This document shows, one piece after another, positions 23,355-33,429 of a stretch of 64,000 nucleotides of DNA. Source of the stretch: JAMXLO01 sp963818775 (lineage in GTDB: Bacteria; Pseudomonadota; Alphaproteobacteria; Acetobacterales; Acetobacteraceae); NCBI GenBank assembly GCA_963818775.1, contig CAWFUF010000008.1, forward strand, positions 124,001 to 188,000, given 5' to 3'. A program made the translations under genes and the position numbers. The notes under the pieces were generated by a model. That model was given only the letters and a program-made list of their open reading frames with translations, did not search any database and was not told the DNA's origin. Positions within the stretch are counted from its first letter, which is position 1, and every line of letters starts with the position of its first letter.

Positions 23355-24782
23355 TCAGAACCGGAAATACAGGAACGGCTTGAACGGGTCGGCAACAGCC
23401 TTGCCCAGGGCCAGCACGAAGACCAGCGATATCGCCGTCTGCATCGCGAGCGTGCACCCCGGGCTGGCGAAAACCAGGCGGCGCAGCCGGTCGAATCCAG
23501 GCATTCGCGGCAGGGCGCACACAACAGCCGCTACCGCTGCGACAAACGTCACGTCGGGGCTGATCGACACACCAGTGACATGGCGAGGCGGGCCCAGATG
23601 CATCATCGCACGGAAGAATACGATTGCCTGATCCATCGAATGCGCACGGAAGATGGTCCAGCCGACAACCACAATCGCAAAGGTGATCAGATTTGCGGCA
23701 GGCCGCGGCATGCGGTCCAGGACGCGGAGAAGAAACAGCCGATCCAGCACCAGGAATATGCCGTTATATGCCCCCCAGACGACGTATGTCCAAGCCGCAC
23801 CATGCCAGAGGCCGGAGGCGAAAAAGCATATCCAGAGGTTGAAATAGACCCGCTCTGGAGGGACCCGATTGCCGCCCAGCGGGATGTAGAGATACTCGCG
23901 TATCCAGGTGGTGAGCGAAATGTGCCAACGGCGCCAGAATTCGGTGATGCTGCAGGAGATATATGGCATGTCGAAGTTCTCCCGAAGGCGGAAGCCCAGC
24001 ATCCGGGCGATGCCGATTGCCATGTCGGAGTATCCCGAGAAGTCGAAGTAGATTTGGAAGGCAAAGAAGAGAACCCCGCACCAGGCCTCAGTGGAACCGA
24101 CTCCGCCAGGGTCCAGCGCAAAGATCTGGTCGACCCCGGTGGCCAAGGTGTCGGCAATCAGCGTCTTCTTTGCCACACCCATCATGAAGCGGAGAAATCC
24201 AGCAGAAATGTCGTCGTAGCGCGCGACTGGTAGCGCGTAGAGCTGGCTCTCCATCTCATGATATTTGATGATCGGACCGGCGAGCAATTTGGGAAAGAAG
24301 AACACATAGAGCAGATAGGTGACGAACCGTTGCGCAGGACGGCTGATCCGGCGGTAGACGTCAACGAGATAGGTGATCTTCTCGAAAACGATGAACGAGA
24401 CGCCGATTGGTAGAATGATGTAGGGCACCGGGATCGCTTCGACAGATATACCGTGCAGAATGCCGTTCAGGTTCTCGATCAGAAACCGCGTGTACTTGTA
24501 GTGGACGAGGATTGCGATATTGATGATGACGCCAATGGCAAGCAGGAGTTTTGCTTGCCGCGATCGGCACAACAGGCTGTCGATACGTTGGGCGATAAGG
24601 TGGTCGCTTACTGCCGAGGCAATCACAAGAGGCACGAAGAGCGGTTCGCTCCAGGTATAGAACAGCACGCTCGCGATGAGAATGATGCCGCGCCGCAGTC
24701 CCTCACGCCGCTCGCCAAGCAGGTAGATGAGGTAGAAGGTGGGGAAGAAGACGAAGAGAAAGAGCGGCTCATAAAACAGCAT
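23355..24782 (-). CDS. MBOAT-family O-acyltransferase, AlgI-like
   Basis: This is a 475-residue polytopic membrane protein. The family signatures are LLAGPIIKYHEM, FAFQIYFDFSGYSDMAIGIARMLGF, FWRRWHISLTTWIREYLYIPLGGNR and the catalytic-histidine region GLWHGAAWTYVVWG. AlgI-type proteins carry acetyl groups across the inner membrane to modify surface or exported polysaccharides. The next gene supplies an AlgJ/AlgX-like partner. The glycan target is unknown, and no alginate or cellulose genes are in the window. Confidence 0.93.
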   Translation of the reverse strand: MLFYEPLFLFVFFPTFYLIYLLGERREGLRRGIILIASVLFYTWSEPLFVPLVIASAVSDHLIAQRIDSLLCRSRQAKLLLAIGVIINIAILVHYKYTRFLIENLNGILHGISVEAIPVPYIILPIGVSFIVFEKITYLVDVYRRISRPAQRFVTYLLYVFFFPKLLAGPIIKYHEMESQLYALPVARYDDISAGFLRFMMGVAKKTLIADTLATGVDQIFALDPGGVGSTEAWCGVLFFAFQIYFDFSGYSDMAIGIARMLGFRLRENFDMPYISCSITEFWRRWHISLTTWIREYLYIPLGGNRVPPERVYFNLWICFFASGLWHGAAWTYVVWGAYNGIFLVLDRLFLLRVLDRMPRPAANLITFAIVVVGWTIFRAHSMDQAIVFFRAMMHLGPPRHVTGVSISPDVTFVAAVAAVVCALPRMPGFDRLRRLVFASPGCTLAMQTAISLVFVLALGKAVADPFKPFLYFRF

Positions 24783-24961
24783 TCCGGCTATGTAGAAGGC
24801 GGTCGTAGCGGTGGCAACAATAAAGGACAGCGCGGCATGTTACGCACCGCCTTACGTAACTCCCTTGAACACGGTTGGCCGCCACTTCACATGTTTTACC
24901 AAAGTGCCGCTAAGTGCGACTCATTCCGCCAAAGCCCCACCACGACGGTATTGGGCCGCGG

Positions 24962-25717
24962 TCATTGGAAGTTGGCGTGAGGCCCCATTCCGCAGCAGAC
25001 GATCGCAGCGCTACCCGAAGTGTCAGGGATGAGGACCGGGTTCTCCGGCTTGTCTGCAAGGAACTCATTGACGGCCCTGGTCACGCCTGGCCAACGGCCG
25101 CTGGCAAAATCATGAACGACGATCAGGCCCTTTTGTGACATTCGCGGGTAGAAGTATTCCAGCGCTGCCTGCGCTGGTCGATAAAGATCACAGTCGATGT
25201 GCACAAAGGCAAACCGCTCGTCAGCCGGGATAGATCCGGCGGAATCGGGGAAGCGCCCAACGACCCAGTGGATGTGCTCTGAATGGCCGACAAAGTCGCG
25301 GACCTGCTCGACTGACACATCCTGAAAATGATGCGAGATCCCACTGACTGCATCGGAATTCACTTCGTCCGAAGGAAAGCCCTGGAATGTGTCCAACAGA
25401 TACAGCTCTCTTCGCGGAGCGAGGCTGTGAATCACCTTTGCCGAATTGCCGCGCCACACGCCAAGCTCCGCGAACGCGCCGGGAACACGGGCCGCTTCAA
25501 GGGCCGCCACGTTCATTGCCAAAAAGCCCAAACGAGTCATATCCAGGTCATTGCCCTTTGGCTCGCCCGCAATCCAGTGACGACGCAGGGCCAAAAAATC
25601 GTCCGGCTTGTTTCTGAAGGCCAGCGGCATTTGCTGCAAGAGAAACCTGCCTCTCGCGTTGATGCACCGCGTTGTCAGTTGAAGCATCCTACGCTCCAAC
25701 GTTCTCCACAATTTCAT
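24962..25717 (-). CDS. TylF/MycF-type SAM-dependent methyltransferase
   Basis: This is a 251-residue class I methyltransferase of the TylF (macrocin O-methyltransferase) family. The SAM site is AFAELGVWRGNSAKVIHS, followed by LYLLDTFQGFP, and the metal/substrate region FVHIDCDLYRPAQAALEYFYP with IVVHDFASGRWPGV. The family methylates sugars or similar hydroxylated compounds. Its place beside an AlgI/AlgJ-like pair suggests it decorates the same glycan, which is inferred. There are 179 nt to the MBOAT gene with no clear terminator. Confidence 0.88.
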   Translation of the reverse strand: MKLWRTLERRMLQLTTRCINARGRFLLQQMPLAFRNKPDDFLALRRHWIAGEPKGNDLDMTRLGFLAMNVAALEAARVPGAFAELGVWRGNSAKVIHSLAPRRELYLLDTFQGFPSDEVNSDAVSGISHHFQDVSVEQVRDFVGHSEHIHWVVGRFPDSAGSIPADERFAFVHIDCDLYRPAQAALEYFYPRMSQKGLIVVHDFASGRWPGVTRAVNEFLADKPENPVLIPDTSGSAAIVCCGMGPHANFQ

Positions 25718-25726
25718 CGGCAGCGA

Positions 25727-27031
25727 TCAGTGTACAGCCGGCCAACCGCCAACGGGAACACCCGCGTTGTGCGGACGCCGCCCTCGCAGCAGCCGACGCG
25801 CATCGTCCACACGCTCCAGGTTGAGATAGGCCTTCAACAATGTGAACCTCACCAGGTCGAGCTGCGCGTGGCTGCCGCCAATCCGTTCGAGTTCGCCAGC
25901 AATCGGTTCAAGCGCGTCGATCGCGGCGGAGAAGTCTCGCCCTTCGAAAGCGGCGAAGCCGTGCGCCACGGCTGGAACGAAATGGCCGGATGGATAACGG
26001 CCCATTCGTGCGAGCTCCTCCGTCTGCCTCGCGCGCGCCTCCAACGCAGCGTCATCGCCCGCCACGGCCTGTGCGAGCGCGATGTGCATGTCGGAAAAGG
26101 CCGCGCCCGCGCGCGGGAACGCACTGTTCGCAAAGTCGTGCACCATGCGCCACGCTTCGGCGTCACGCGGTTGCCCGGCGAGTTCGCAGCGCCACAAGAA
26201 CGAAACCGCATCGTTCAGCTTTCCACGCGGCGGGCCGCTGTGCACATCGGGCGAGAAGGCTTCCCTGAACAACCGGAGCGCCGCCGCCGCGTTGCCGACC
26301 TCGAGTTCGCTGAGCGCACGATGCCAACTCAGATGGCTGAACAACAAGCCGTTGCGCGGATATGTGGTGAGCCAGGATGCCAGGAAACTACGAGCGGCGT
26401 CCGAGTCGCCCTCCTCATAGCTCAGGTGCGCGCGGGCATGAGCCGCCCAGGGATTCTTCGGGTTCTGCGCGAGGGATCGATCGACCTTCGGGCGAGCGGC
26501 GTCTCGCTGTCCATTCTCCGAGAGCGCCATGCCATGATGGGCCGTGAACCACCAATCGTCGCCATAGCTGGAGGCAAGCCTGTCCAGCAGGTCCAGCAGT
26601 GTGCGCTTCTGCCCGGCGCGGCCCGAACTGCCGATCAGGCCGTTGGTGAACGCGGTGGTGCCAAGCACGATCGCGTCCCGTGGCCACGCGTCCAGGTGCG
26701 CGGGCAACGCGGCAAGGGCGGCTTCGGTGTCGCCCACTGAAAGCAGATTGAAGAACGCGATATGGCTGGCTTCCCGTGCGGGCAGACCGGCTGCGAGGGA
26801 ATTGGCCGCCGCCATCGACGCGCGTGCCGCCGCCGCGTCCCCGCGTTCGAGCAGGACGTGCGCCCTGGCGACATGAGCGAGGGCAAAGCCAGGATCGGCG
26901 GCGATGGCACGATCGAACGCCTCGATCGCGCCGGGGTACATGGTCAGCTTCGCCCCGCAGCCCTGCACATAGGCGTCGCGCGCGACGGACGAGGCGGTGG
27001 ACAAGGGAAGATCGTATCGGTCCGTCAGCAT
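25727..27031 (-). CDS. Tetratricopeptide-repeat protein
   Basis: This is a 434-residue helical-repeat protein with several TPR units. Examples are AIEAFDRAIAADPGFALAHV (~35-55), ALSELEVGNAAAALRLFREA (~225-245) and LVRFTLLKAYLNLERVDDAR (near the C terminus). There is no signal peptide or catalytic domain, so it probably acts in the cytosol as a scaffold. It resembles the stand-alone TPR proteins of the TTC38 type, whose role is unknown. GAGGATACC precedes the ATG at 27031. It diverges from the GFA gene and ends 9 nt before the methyltransferase start. Confidence 0.85.
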   Translation of the reverse strand: MLTDRYDLPLSTASSVARDAYVQGCGAKLTMYPGAIEAFDRAIAADPGFALAHVARAHVLLERGDAAAARASMAAANSLAAGLPAREASHIAFFNLLSVGDTEAALAALPAHLDAWPRDAIVLGTTAFTNGLIGSSGRAGQKRTLLDLLDRLASSYGDDWWFTAHHGMALSENGQRDAARPKVDRSLAQNPKNPWAAHARAHLSYEEGDSDAARSFLASWLTTYPRNGLLFSHLSWHRALSELEVGNAAAALRLFREAFSPDVHSGPPRGKLNDAVSFLWRCELAGQPRDAEAWRMVHDFANSAFPRAGAAFSDMHIALAQAVAGDDAALEARARQTEELARMGRYPSGHFVPAVAHGFAAFEGRDFSAAIDALEPIAGELERIGGSHAQLDLVRFTLLKAYLNLERVDDARRLLRGRRPHNAGVPVGGWPAVH

Positions 27032-27168
27032 ATGGTATCCTCATCGCGGAATTCGCCGGAACCATACGATCCGCTTTCGCGTCAATGGAAGGGCCTGCGG
27101 TCATTGAAGCCCTGTTGTTTGCCCCGTGCGGACAACGTGCGTCGGTCTGGAAAGGGAAGGATACCAAG

Positions 27169-27549
27169 ATGAGCAAACAGTCCGAAGGCGGGTGTCTGTG
27201 CGGCGCGGTGCGATTCGTCGCCGCCGGCGAACCGATCGGCGTGGCATGGTGCCACTGCCAAAGCTGTCGCAAGCACAGTGGCGCACCGGTCTCTGTGTTC
27301 GTGGCATTCAGGCGTGACGCCTATACCGTGACCGAAGGGGAGATAACGAAGTTCAGTTCGTCCCCCGGCAGGTTGCGCGGATTCTGCGCCAGGTGCGGGT
27401 CGACCTTGACGTGCGAAGGCGAAACCTCGTCGGAGATGCATTTTCATGTCGGCGCATTCGATGACGCCGCCAGACTTGAGCCGACGAGGCACATATTTCC
27501 GGAAGAACGCCTGCCATGGCTACACGTTGCTGAGGCTGCGGCCGACTGA
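27169..27549 (+). CDS. GFA-family (CENP-V/glutathione-dependent formaldehyde-activating-like) protein
   Basis: This is a 126-residue zinc protein. The zinc-binding cysteines are in GGCLCGAVRF, WCHCQSCRKHSGAP and RGFCARCGSTLTC. The Gfa fold binds two zinc ions, and the family founder was linked to the glutathione-formaldehyde adduct. Many members have no proven activity. The ATG at 27169 gives MSKQSEGGCLCGAV. The frame upstream overlaps the divergent TPR promoter. It faces a MAPEG gene, another family tied to glutathione. Confidence 0.9.
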   Translation: MSKQSEGGCLCGAVRFVAAGEPIGVAWCHCQSCRKHSGAPVSVFVAFRRDAYTVTEGEITKFSSSPGRLRGFCARCGSTLTCEGETSSEMHFHVGAFDDAARLEPTRHIFPEERLPWLHVAEAAAD

Positions 27550-27572
27550 CAGGCTGATGCGCTGATCAATAA

Positions 27573-28238
27573 CTATGCGCGGTGCCGCGGCTCGGGATGA
27601 TCGGCGGACCGCAACGGTCGTGTTGCCCGGAACAGAAATGCCTCAATGGCTAAAAACGCCACCACCGGAACCGCCGCGCCAACGAAGCCACCAACTTCGA
27701 AACCGGTCCGTCCTACCACATAGAGCAGGACAATCATGCTAAGCGCCATGCCCGGCGCACCTAGACCCCGCATTGCGGCGCTCCAATGATAGCCGATCCA
27801 AAAAGCGAAACGCGCCATTATCCAAACAATAGTAGTTGCGAGAACGGCTCGCATAGCGGAACCACCTGGAGAATAGGCCGCGAGGCCAAAGAGCCCGACT
27901 GCAAACACAAGGAATTGCTCCGTTGTGTTTTGCAGGTAGCGTTGATTGACGCGCAACCGCCGCGTCTCAAATCCGCTCAGCGGATCGAAGGCGGGCGAGA
28001 ACAGCCGCTCGTGCGCCACCGCCTCCACACCTGTCACGAGGCAAAACAGCACGGCAGCGCAGCAGCATTTCAGCGTAAGAAGCATCCTGTCGCCCAGGCC
28101 ATCCATACCGGTCAAAGGCGGCATGAGATAGGCAATTGCCAACCACAGCAGGAGTGCAACCGGCATGCTTGCCGCGATAGCAGCCATACCGGCGCGACGC
28201 TGCCTTATGAAGCCGTCACTCCGTGCTGCATCATTCAT
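27573..28238 (-). CDS. MAPEG-family membrane protein
   Basis: This is a 221-residue integral membrane protein with about four to five helices. The MAPEG core is recognisable in RRLRVNQRYLQNTTEQFLVF, which resembles the glutathione-binding N-Q-R-x-x-x-N-T-x-E pattern, followed by ARFAFWIGYHWSAAMRG. Family members are membrane glutathione transferases or peroxidases. It converges with the GFA gene, 23 nt between stop codons. Confidence 0.85.
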   Translation of the reverse strand: MNDAARSDGFIRQRRAGMAAIAASMPVALLLWLAIAYLMPPLTGMDGLGDRMLLTLKCCCAAVLFCLVTGVEAVAHERLFSPAFDPLSGFETRRLRVNQRYLQNTTEQFLVFAVGLFGLAAYSPGGSAMRAVLATTIVWIMARFAFWIGYHWSAAMRGLGAPGMALSMIVLLYVVGRTGFEVGGFVGAAVPVVAFLAIEAFLFRATRPLRSADHPEPRHRA

Positions 28239-28305
28239 ACCAGTGAGCCGGGTGGGTCTGGCGGCAACCGGTCGCCTCTATCGGATCAAAACCACCCCGC
28301 CGCAG

Positions 28306-28704
28306 CTAGCCTCTCAAGCTATCCGGCACCTTCCCGCCATTCTCCGCCAGCTTCTGCATAACTGCCTTATGCAGCGCTATGTTCTGCTCCCCCGTGCCAT
28401 CCGCACCGGCATGTACGTTCAACTCGCCGCCCAACTCCTTGCGTGCGGCAAGACTGGAATCAAGGTCCAGCAACTTCAGCAGATCGACTATCGACGTTTG
28501 CCAGTTTCCGCCGCCGCTCTTCTGCGCTGCCATGCCGGTCAGCACGGCCTCCACGTCCACAGCTTCCGCGGGCGTCCCAGCGGACGCCGAGACCGGTGCT
28601 GAAGCGGGCGGCACACCGGCCGCCGGTGCACCCGGTTGTGCCGCGAGCTCCGCTGCCTGCCCGCTGTGAAAGATCTTGCTCATAATGGAACCGAAGATGC
28701 TCAT
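28306..28704 (-). CDS. DUF3597 domain protein
   Basis: This is a 132-residue protein of unknown function. The N terminus MSIFGSIMSKIF is followed by a low-complexity Ala/Pro-rich linker and the DUF3597 domain, with VDVEAVLTGMAAQ, WQTSIVDLLKLLDLDSSLAAR and GELNVHAGADGTGEQNIALH. The domain resembles a small LysM-like or helical fold in related proteins, but no activity is known. GAGGGGCG precedes the ATG at 28704. The frame upstream to 28770 lacks similarity. Confidence 0.88.
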   Translation of the reverse strand: MSIFGSIMSKIFHSGQAAELAAQPGAPAAGVPPASAPVSASAGTPAEAVDVEAVLTGMAAQKSGGGNWQTSIVDLLKLLDLDSSLAARKELGGELNVHAGADGTGEQNIALHKAVMQKLAENGGKVPDSLRG

Positions 28705-28924
28705 TGGACGCCCCTCGTGAATTGGAAACTGGCGCACCTCTAAACGATTAGGGCGGTCACTCAACGTCACATTATCGCGTTAACCTTGGGATCATGGCCT
28801 GGTTAGCTCTGACCGCCCATGAACTGCTTCCCCGGAGTCAGCAGCACACCGCCTGCGTAAATCAGTTTGGCGACGCCCTCGCCTTATGGCACGCTCGCGC
28901 TCGACTTCGGAAGGAACCGCGACC

Positions 28925-30154
28925 ATGCAGGACAACACCGCCGCATTCGACATGCTTGCCGGCGTTCGCATCGTGGATTTCACCCAATTCGAGGCCGGCC
29001 CCTCCTGCACCGAGGCGCTCGCCTGGCTCGGCGCCGAAGTCGTGAAGATCGAGAACCCCAAAATGGGCGATCCGGGGCGGCGGCTGCGGCCCGGCCAGTC
29101 GGACGATGACCCGTACTATTTCCACGTGTTCAACGCGAACAAGAAGTCGATCACGCTCAATCTGAAATCGCCGCGCGGCCTCGAATTGGTGAAGGACATG
29201 CTCCGCCGCGCCGATGTGTGCGTGGAGAACTACGCGCCAGGCACAATCGAGCGCCTGGGTCTCGGCTACGACGTCGTCCGCGACATCAATCCGCGCATCA
29301 TCTATGCGCAGGTCAAGGGCTTCGGCGAAGGCAGCCCGTACGAGCACAACCTCGCCTTCGACATGATCGCGCAGGCCTGCGGCGGCACGTTCAGCGTCAC
29401 CGGTGCACCGGACGGCCCCCCCACGCGTCCCGGCATATCGTTGGGCGACACCGGCACTGGGATGCTGATGGCGATCACCATCCTGGGTGCGCTGCGCAAA
29501 CGTGACGCGACCGGCCAGGGCGGCCGACTGCAGGTCGCGATGCAGGACGCGATCCTGCACTACATGCGCATCAACTTCGCGACCCAAGGCCTGACCGGTA
29601 AACCGGCGCAGCGTGGCGGCGACAAGGTGCCGGGTGTGAACAATGCGCCGATGGGGCTTTATCCGTGCAAACCCGGCGGACCCAACGACTATGTCTACCT
29701 GATGACCAGCCGCGCCAATCCAGACCACTGGGATCGTCTGCTCAAACTGATCGGCCGCGAGGACCTGATCGGCGACGCCCGCTATGCGACACCGATGGAC
29801 CGGCTGCAGCGCGAGCGCGAGGTGGACGCGATCATCGCCGAGTGGACAAGGCAACACACCAAGCACGATGCGATGCAGATCATCGGCGCTGCCGGCATCC
29901 CGGCCGGAGCGGTGCTCGACACCATGGAACTGCAGAACGACCCCAGCTTCGAGCAGCGTGGCATCATGCAGGTGATGCACCATCCGGTGCACGGCGACTT
30001 CAAGATGCCGGCCTGGCCCGTACGGGTGGACGGCAAGCCGTCGCGGATCGCGTCCTCGCCGGTGCTTGGCGAACACACCGATGACGTGCTGCGGAAGTGG
30101 CTGGATCTGACCGAGGCCGACGTCTCGACGCTGCGGAGTGACGGCGTCCTGTAG
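28925..30154 (+). CDS. Class III CoA-transferase (CaiB/BaiF)
   Basis: This is a 409-residue enzyme that moves CoA between organic acids. Recognisable parts are GVRIVDFTQFEAGPSCTEAL, AWLGAEVVKIENP, NANKKSITLNLKSPRG, ADVCVENYAPGTIERLGLGY and the catalytic-Asp region ISLGDTGTGM. The substrate cannot be read from sequence. The family includes formyl-CoA, carnitine and alpha-methylacyl transferases. GGAAGGA precedes the ATG at 28925. The gene is single, with no partner dehydratase or racemase next to it. Confidence 0.92.
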   Translation: MQDNTAAFDMLAGVRIVDFTQFEAGPSCTEALAWLGAEVVKIENPKMGDPGRRLRPGQSDDDPYYFHVFNANKKSITLNLKSPRGLELVKDMLRRADVCVENYAPGTIERLGLGYDVVRDINPRIIYAQVKGFGEGSPYEHNLAFDMIAQACGGTFSVTGAPDGPPTRPGISLGDTGTGMLMAITILGALRKRDATGQGGRLQVAMQDAILHYMRINFATQGLTGKPAQRGGDKVPGVNNAPMGLYPCKPGGPNDYVYLMTSRANPDHWDRLLKLIGREDLIGDARYATPMDRLQREREVDAIIAEWTRQHTKHDAMQIIGAAGIPAGAVLDTMELQNDPSFEQRGIMQVMHHPVHGDFKMPAWPVRVDGKPSRIASSPVLGEHTDDVLRKWLDLTEADVSTLRSDGVL

Positions 30155-30299
30155 CCGGTTAACCACCGAATCTTTCTTCATTCGCTGCGAATTCGCGCTT
30201 GACCTGACGCCCCCCGCGGCTGCATCCGCCACTGGCGACAAGTCACGGGAAGACCAGCCTTTGCCGATCGGCCAGCCGCGACGGATTTTCCGCTCTGGG

Positions 30300-30809
30300 A
30301 TGACCCGGCCCACACCCAAGGGCCTGGTGGTGGTACTAGTTGCCGCCCTGATGGTTGCGGCGGGGGTTTCGCTCGCCATGCGGCCGCATCGTGACGCGCC
30401 GCCGCCCGCGCCGATTGCAGCCGCGGTCGAGCTCAGTGCTCAGCCCGCCGATGTCGCCGTGATCGATGGCGGCACGCTGAAGTTGGGCGATCGGGTGGTC
30501 CGCCTGTTCGGCGTCGAGCCGCCCGCCCGTGACACGCCCTGCGGCACGCGCGACGACGCCGGGCAGGACTGCGCCGCGTCGGCCGCCAACGCCCTGGCCG
30601 CAATGCTGCGCGACCTCCCGGTTGCCTGCCGGATCACTGGTATGGACAGCCTTGGGCGTCCCTACGCGATCTGCCAGGCGAACGGCGCCGAGCTCAACAG
30701 CGCCGTGATTGCGGCCGGCTGGGCGCGTGCTGACACTGCACTGCCGGAACTCAGGAGTGCGGAACAGGCGGCGCAGGCGGCGCACCGCGGCGTCTGGGCG
30801 TTCGAGTAG
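30300..30809 (+). CDS. SNase-like (thermonuclease-fold) membrane-anchored protein
   Basis: This is a 169-residue protein with an N-terminal hydrophobic helix (about residues 9-27, GLVVVLVAALMVAAGVSLAM) and a C-terminal staphylococcal-nuclease-like fold: VIDGGTLKLGDRVVRLFGVE, LRDLPVACRITGMDSLGRPYAIC and LNSAVIAAGWARA. The active-site pattern is weakened: DGDT is DGGT and the GIDxPE region is GVEPPA. It may therefore be a non-catalytic or altered family member. The start at 30300 gives the anchor. The frame is open upstream into the CoA-transferase end. Confidence 0.75.
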   Translation: MTRPTPKGLVVVLVAALMVAAGVSLAMRPHRDAPPPAPIAAAVELSAQPADVAVIDGGTLKLGDRVVRLFGVEPPARDTPCGTRDDAGQDCAASAANALAAMLRDLPVACRITGMDSLGRPYAICQANGAELNSAVIAAGWARADTALPELRSAEQAAQAAHRGVWAFE

Positions 30810-30930
30810 CTGGAGACAGCCGAAATCTCGCTGCAAAATGCCAGCGGACCGCGAAAGAAGATGTCCCCTTACGGGCCTGGCGCGTAATGCGAATTTCTCG
30901 GCGAGGCCAGGTTTCCGGCGCTGCCAAAGG

Positions 30931-30951
30931 ATTAACCATATTCCGGTTAAT
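30931..30951. promoter_or_regulatory. Inverted repeat in the pdh operon leader
   Basis: ATTAACC (30931-30937), 7-nt spacer, GGTTAAT (30945-30951): a perfect 7-bp inverted repeat in the 240-nt region before pdhA, followed by an AT-richer stretch with TTGTTG and CATAAC, which could be promoter hexamers. It may be an operator for a regulator of pyruvate dehydrogenase. It is not a CtrA site, because the two TTAA half-sites are 11 nt apart instead of 7. Confidence 0.5.
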
Positions 30952-31049
30952 TGTTGCTATTGCATTGCACCATAACGCTTTTTTGCCCACTTCGACTTGC
31001 ACGACAGGGATGTCGCACGTTAGCTCTGCATCTGCGGCAGGGGGGTGCC

Positions 31050-32063
31050 ATGGCCATCACATCCGAAACCAGGAAGCGCAGCGGCAAGGCCCGTGAGCCG
31101 TCCGCCGACAAGCAGCAACTGCTGCAAGCCTACCGCGACATGCTGTTGATCCGCCGCTTCGAAGAGAAGGCAGGCCAGCTCTACGGCATGGGCCTGATCG
31201 GCGGCTTCTGTCATCTCTACATCGGGCAGGAGGCGGTTGTCGTCGGCATGCAGATGGCGCTGTCCGACGGCGACGAGGTCGTCACGTCGTACCGCGATCA
31301 CGGTCACATGCTGGCAACCGGCATGAACCCGCGCGGCGTGATGGCGGAACTGACCGGCCGCGCCACCGGGTATTCGCACGGCAAAGGCGGCTCGATGCAC
31401 ATGTTCAGCAAGGAGAAGAATTTCTTCGGTGGCCACGGCATCGTCGGCGCCCAGGTGAGCATCGGCACCGGGCTCGCGTTCAGCAACTGGTATCGCGGCA
31501 ACGATCGGGTCGCGGTCACCTATTTCGGTGAAGGCGCGTCGAACCAGGGCCAGGTGTTCGAAAGCTTCAACCTCGCCGCGCTGATGAAGCTGCCGGTGGT
31601 CTACGTGATCGAGAACAATAAATACGGCATGGGCACCCATGTCGAGCGTGCATCGGCGTCACGCGATCTGTCGAAGAACGGCGTACCCTGGGGCATTCCC
31701 GGCGTGCAGATCGACGGCATGGACGTGCTCGCGGTGAAGGAGGCAGGCGACCAGGCGGTCGCGCATTGCCGCGCCGGCAAGGGGCCTTTCCTGATCGAGG
31801 CGAAGACCTACCGCTATCGCGGCCACTCGATGTCGGATCCCGCGCGCTACCGCACGCGCGAGGAAATCCAGACGATGCGCACACAGCACGATCCGATCGA
31901 CGGTGCGCGGCACAAGCTCGAGGCGCTCGGTGTCGATGAGGAGGCGATCAAGCACATCGACGATGAGGTGAAGGCGATCGTCCAGGACGCCGCCGACTTC
32001 GCACAGAGCAGTCCGGAACCGGACGAGGCGGAACTCTGGACCGATGTTCTGATAGAGGGCTGA
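31050..32063 (+). CDS. pdhA: Pyruvate dehydrogenase E1 component, alpha subunit
   Basis: With PdhB this forms the ThDP-dependent E1 that decarboxylates pyruvate and loads the acetyl group on E2. The 337-residue protein shows YRDMLLIRRFEEKAGQLYGMG, GFCHLYIGQEA, YRDHGHMLATGM, the ThDP region YFGEGASNQGQVFESFNLAA with VIENNKYGMGTHV, and the phosphorylation-loop-like YRYRGHSMSDPARYRTREE. The ATG at 31050 starts the operon. The stop is 3 nt before pdhB. Confidence 0.96.
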   Translation: MAITSETRKRSGKAREPSADKQQLLQAYRDMLLIRRFEEKAGQLYGMGLIGGFCHLYIGQEAVVVGMQMALSDGDEVVTSYRDHGHMLATGMNPRGVMAELTGRATGYSHGKGGSMHMFSKEKNFFGGHGIVGAQVSIGTGLAFSNWYRGNDRVAVTYFGEGASNQGQVFESFNLAALMKLPVVYVIENNKYGMGTHVERASASRDLSKNGVPWGIPGVQIDGMDVLAVKEAGDQAVAHCRAGKGPFLIEAKTYRYRGHSMSDPARYRTREEIQTMRTQHDPIDGARHKLEALGVDEEAIKHIDDEVKAIVQDAADFAQSSPEPDEAELWTDVLIEG

Positions 32064-32066
32064 ACG

Positions 32067-33416
<1,350 letters not shown>

Positions 33417-33429
33417 GGGGGAGCAACTC

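Noticed and set aside
30931..30951. Possible CtrA cell-cycle box before pdhA
   Set aside because: CtrA sites have TTAA-N7-TTAA. Here the TTAA half-sites are 11 nt apart, so the repeat is better treated as another operator.
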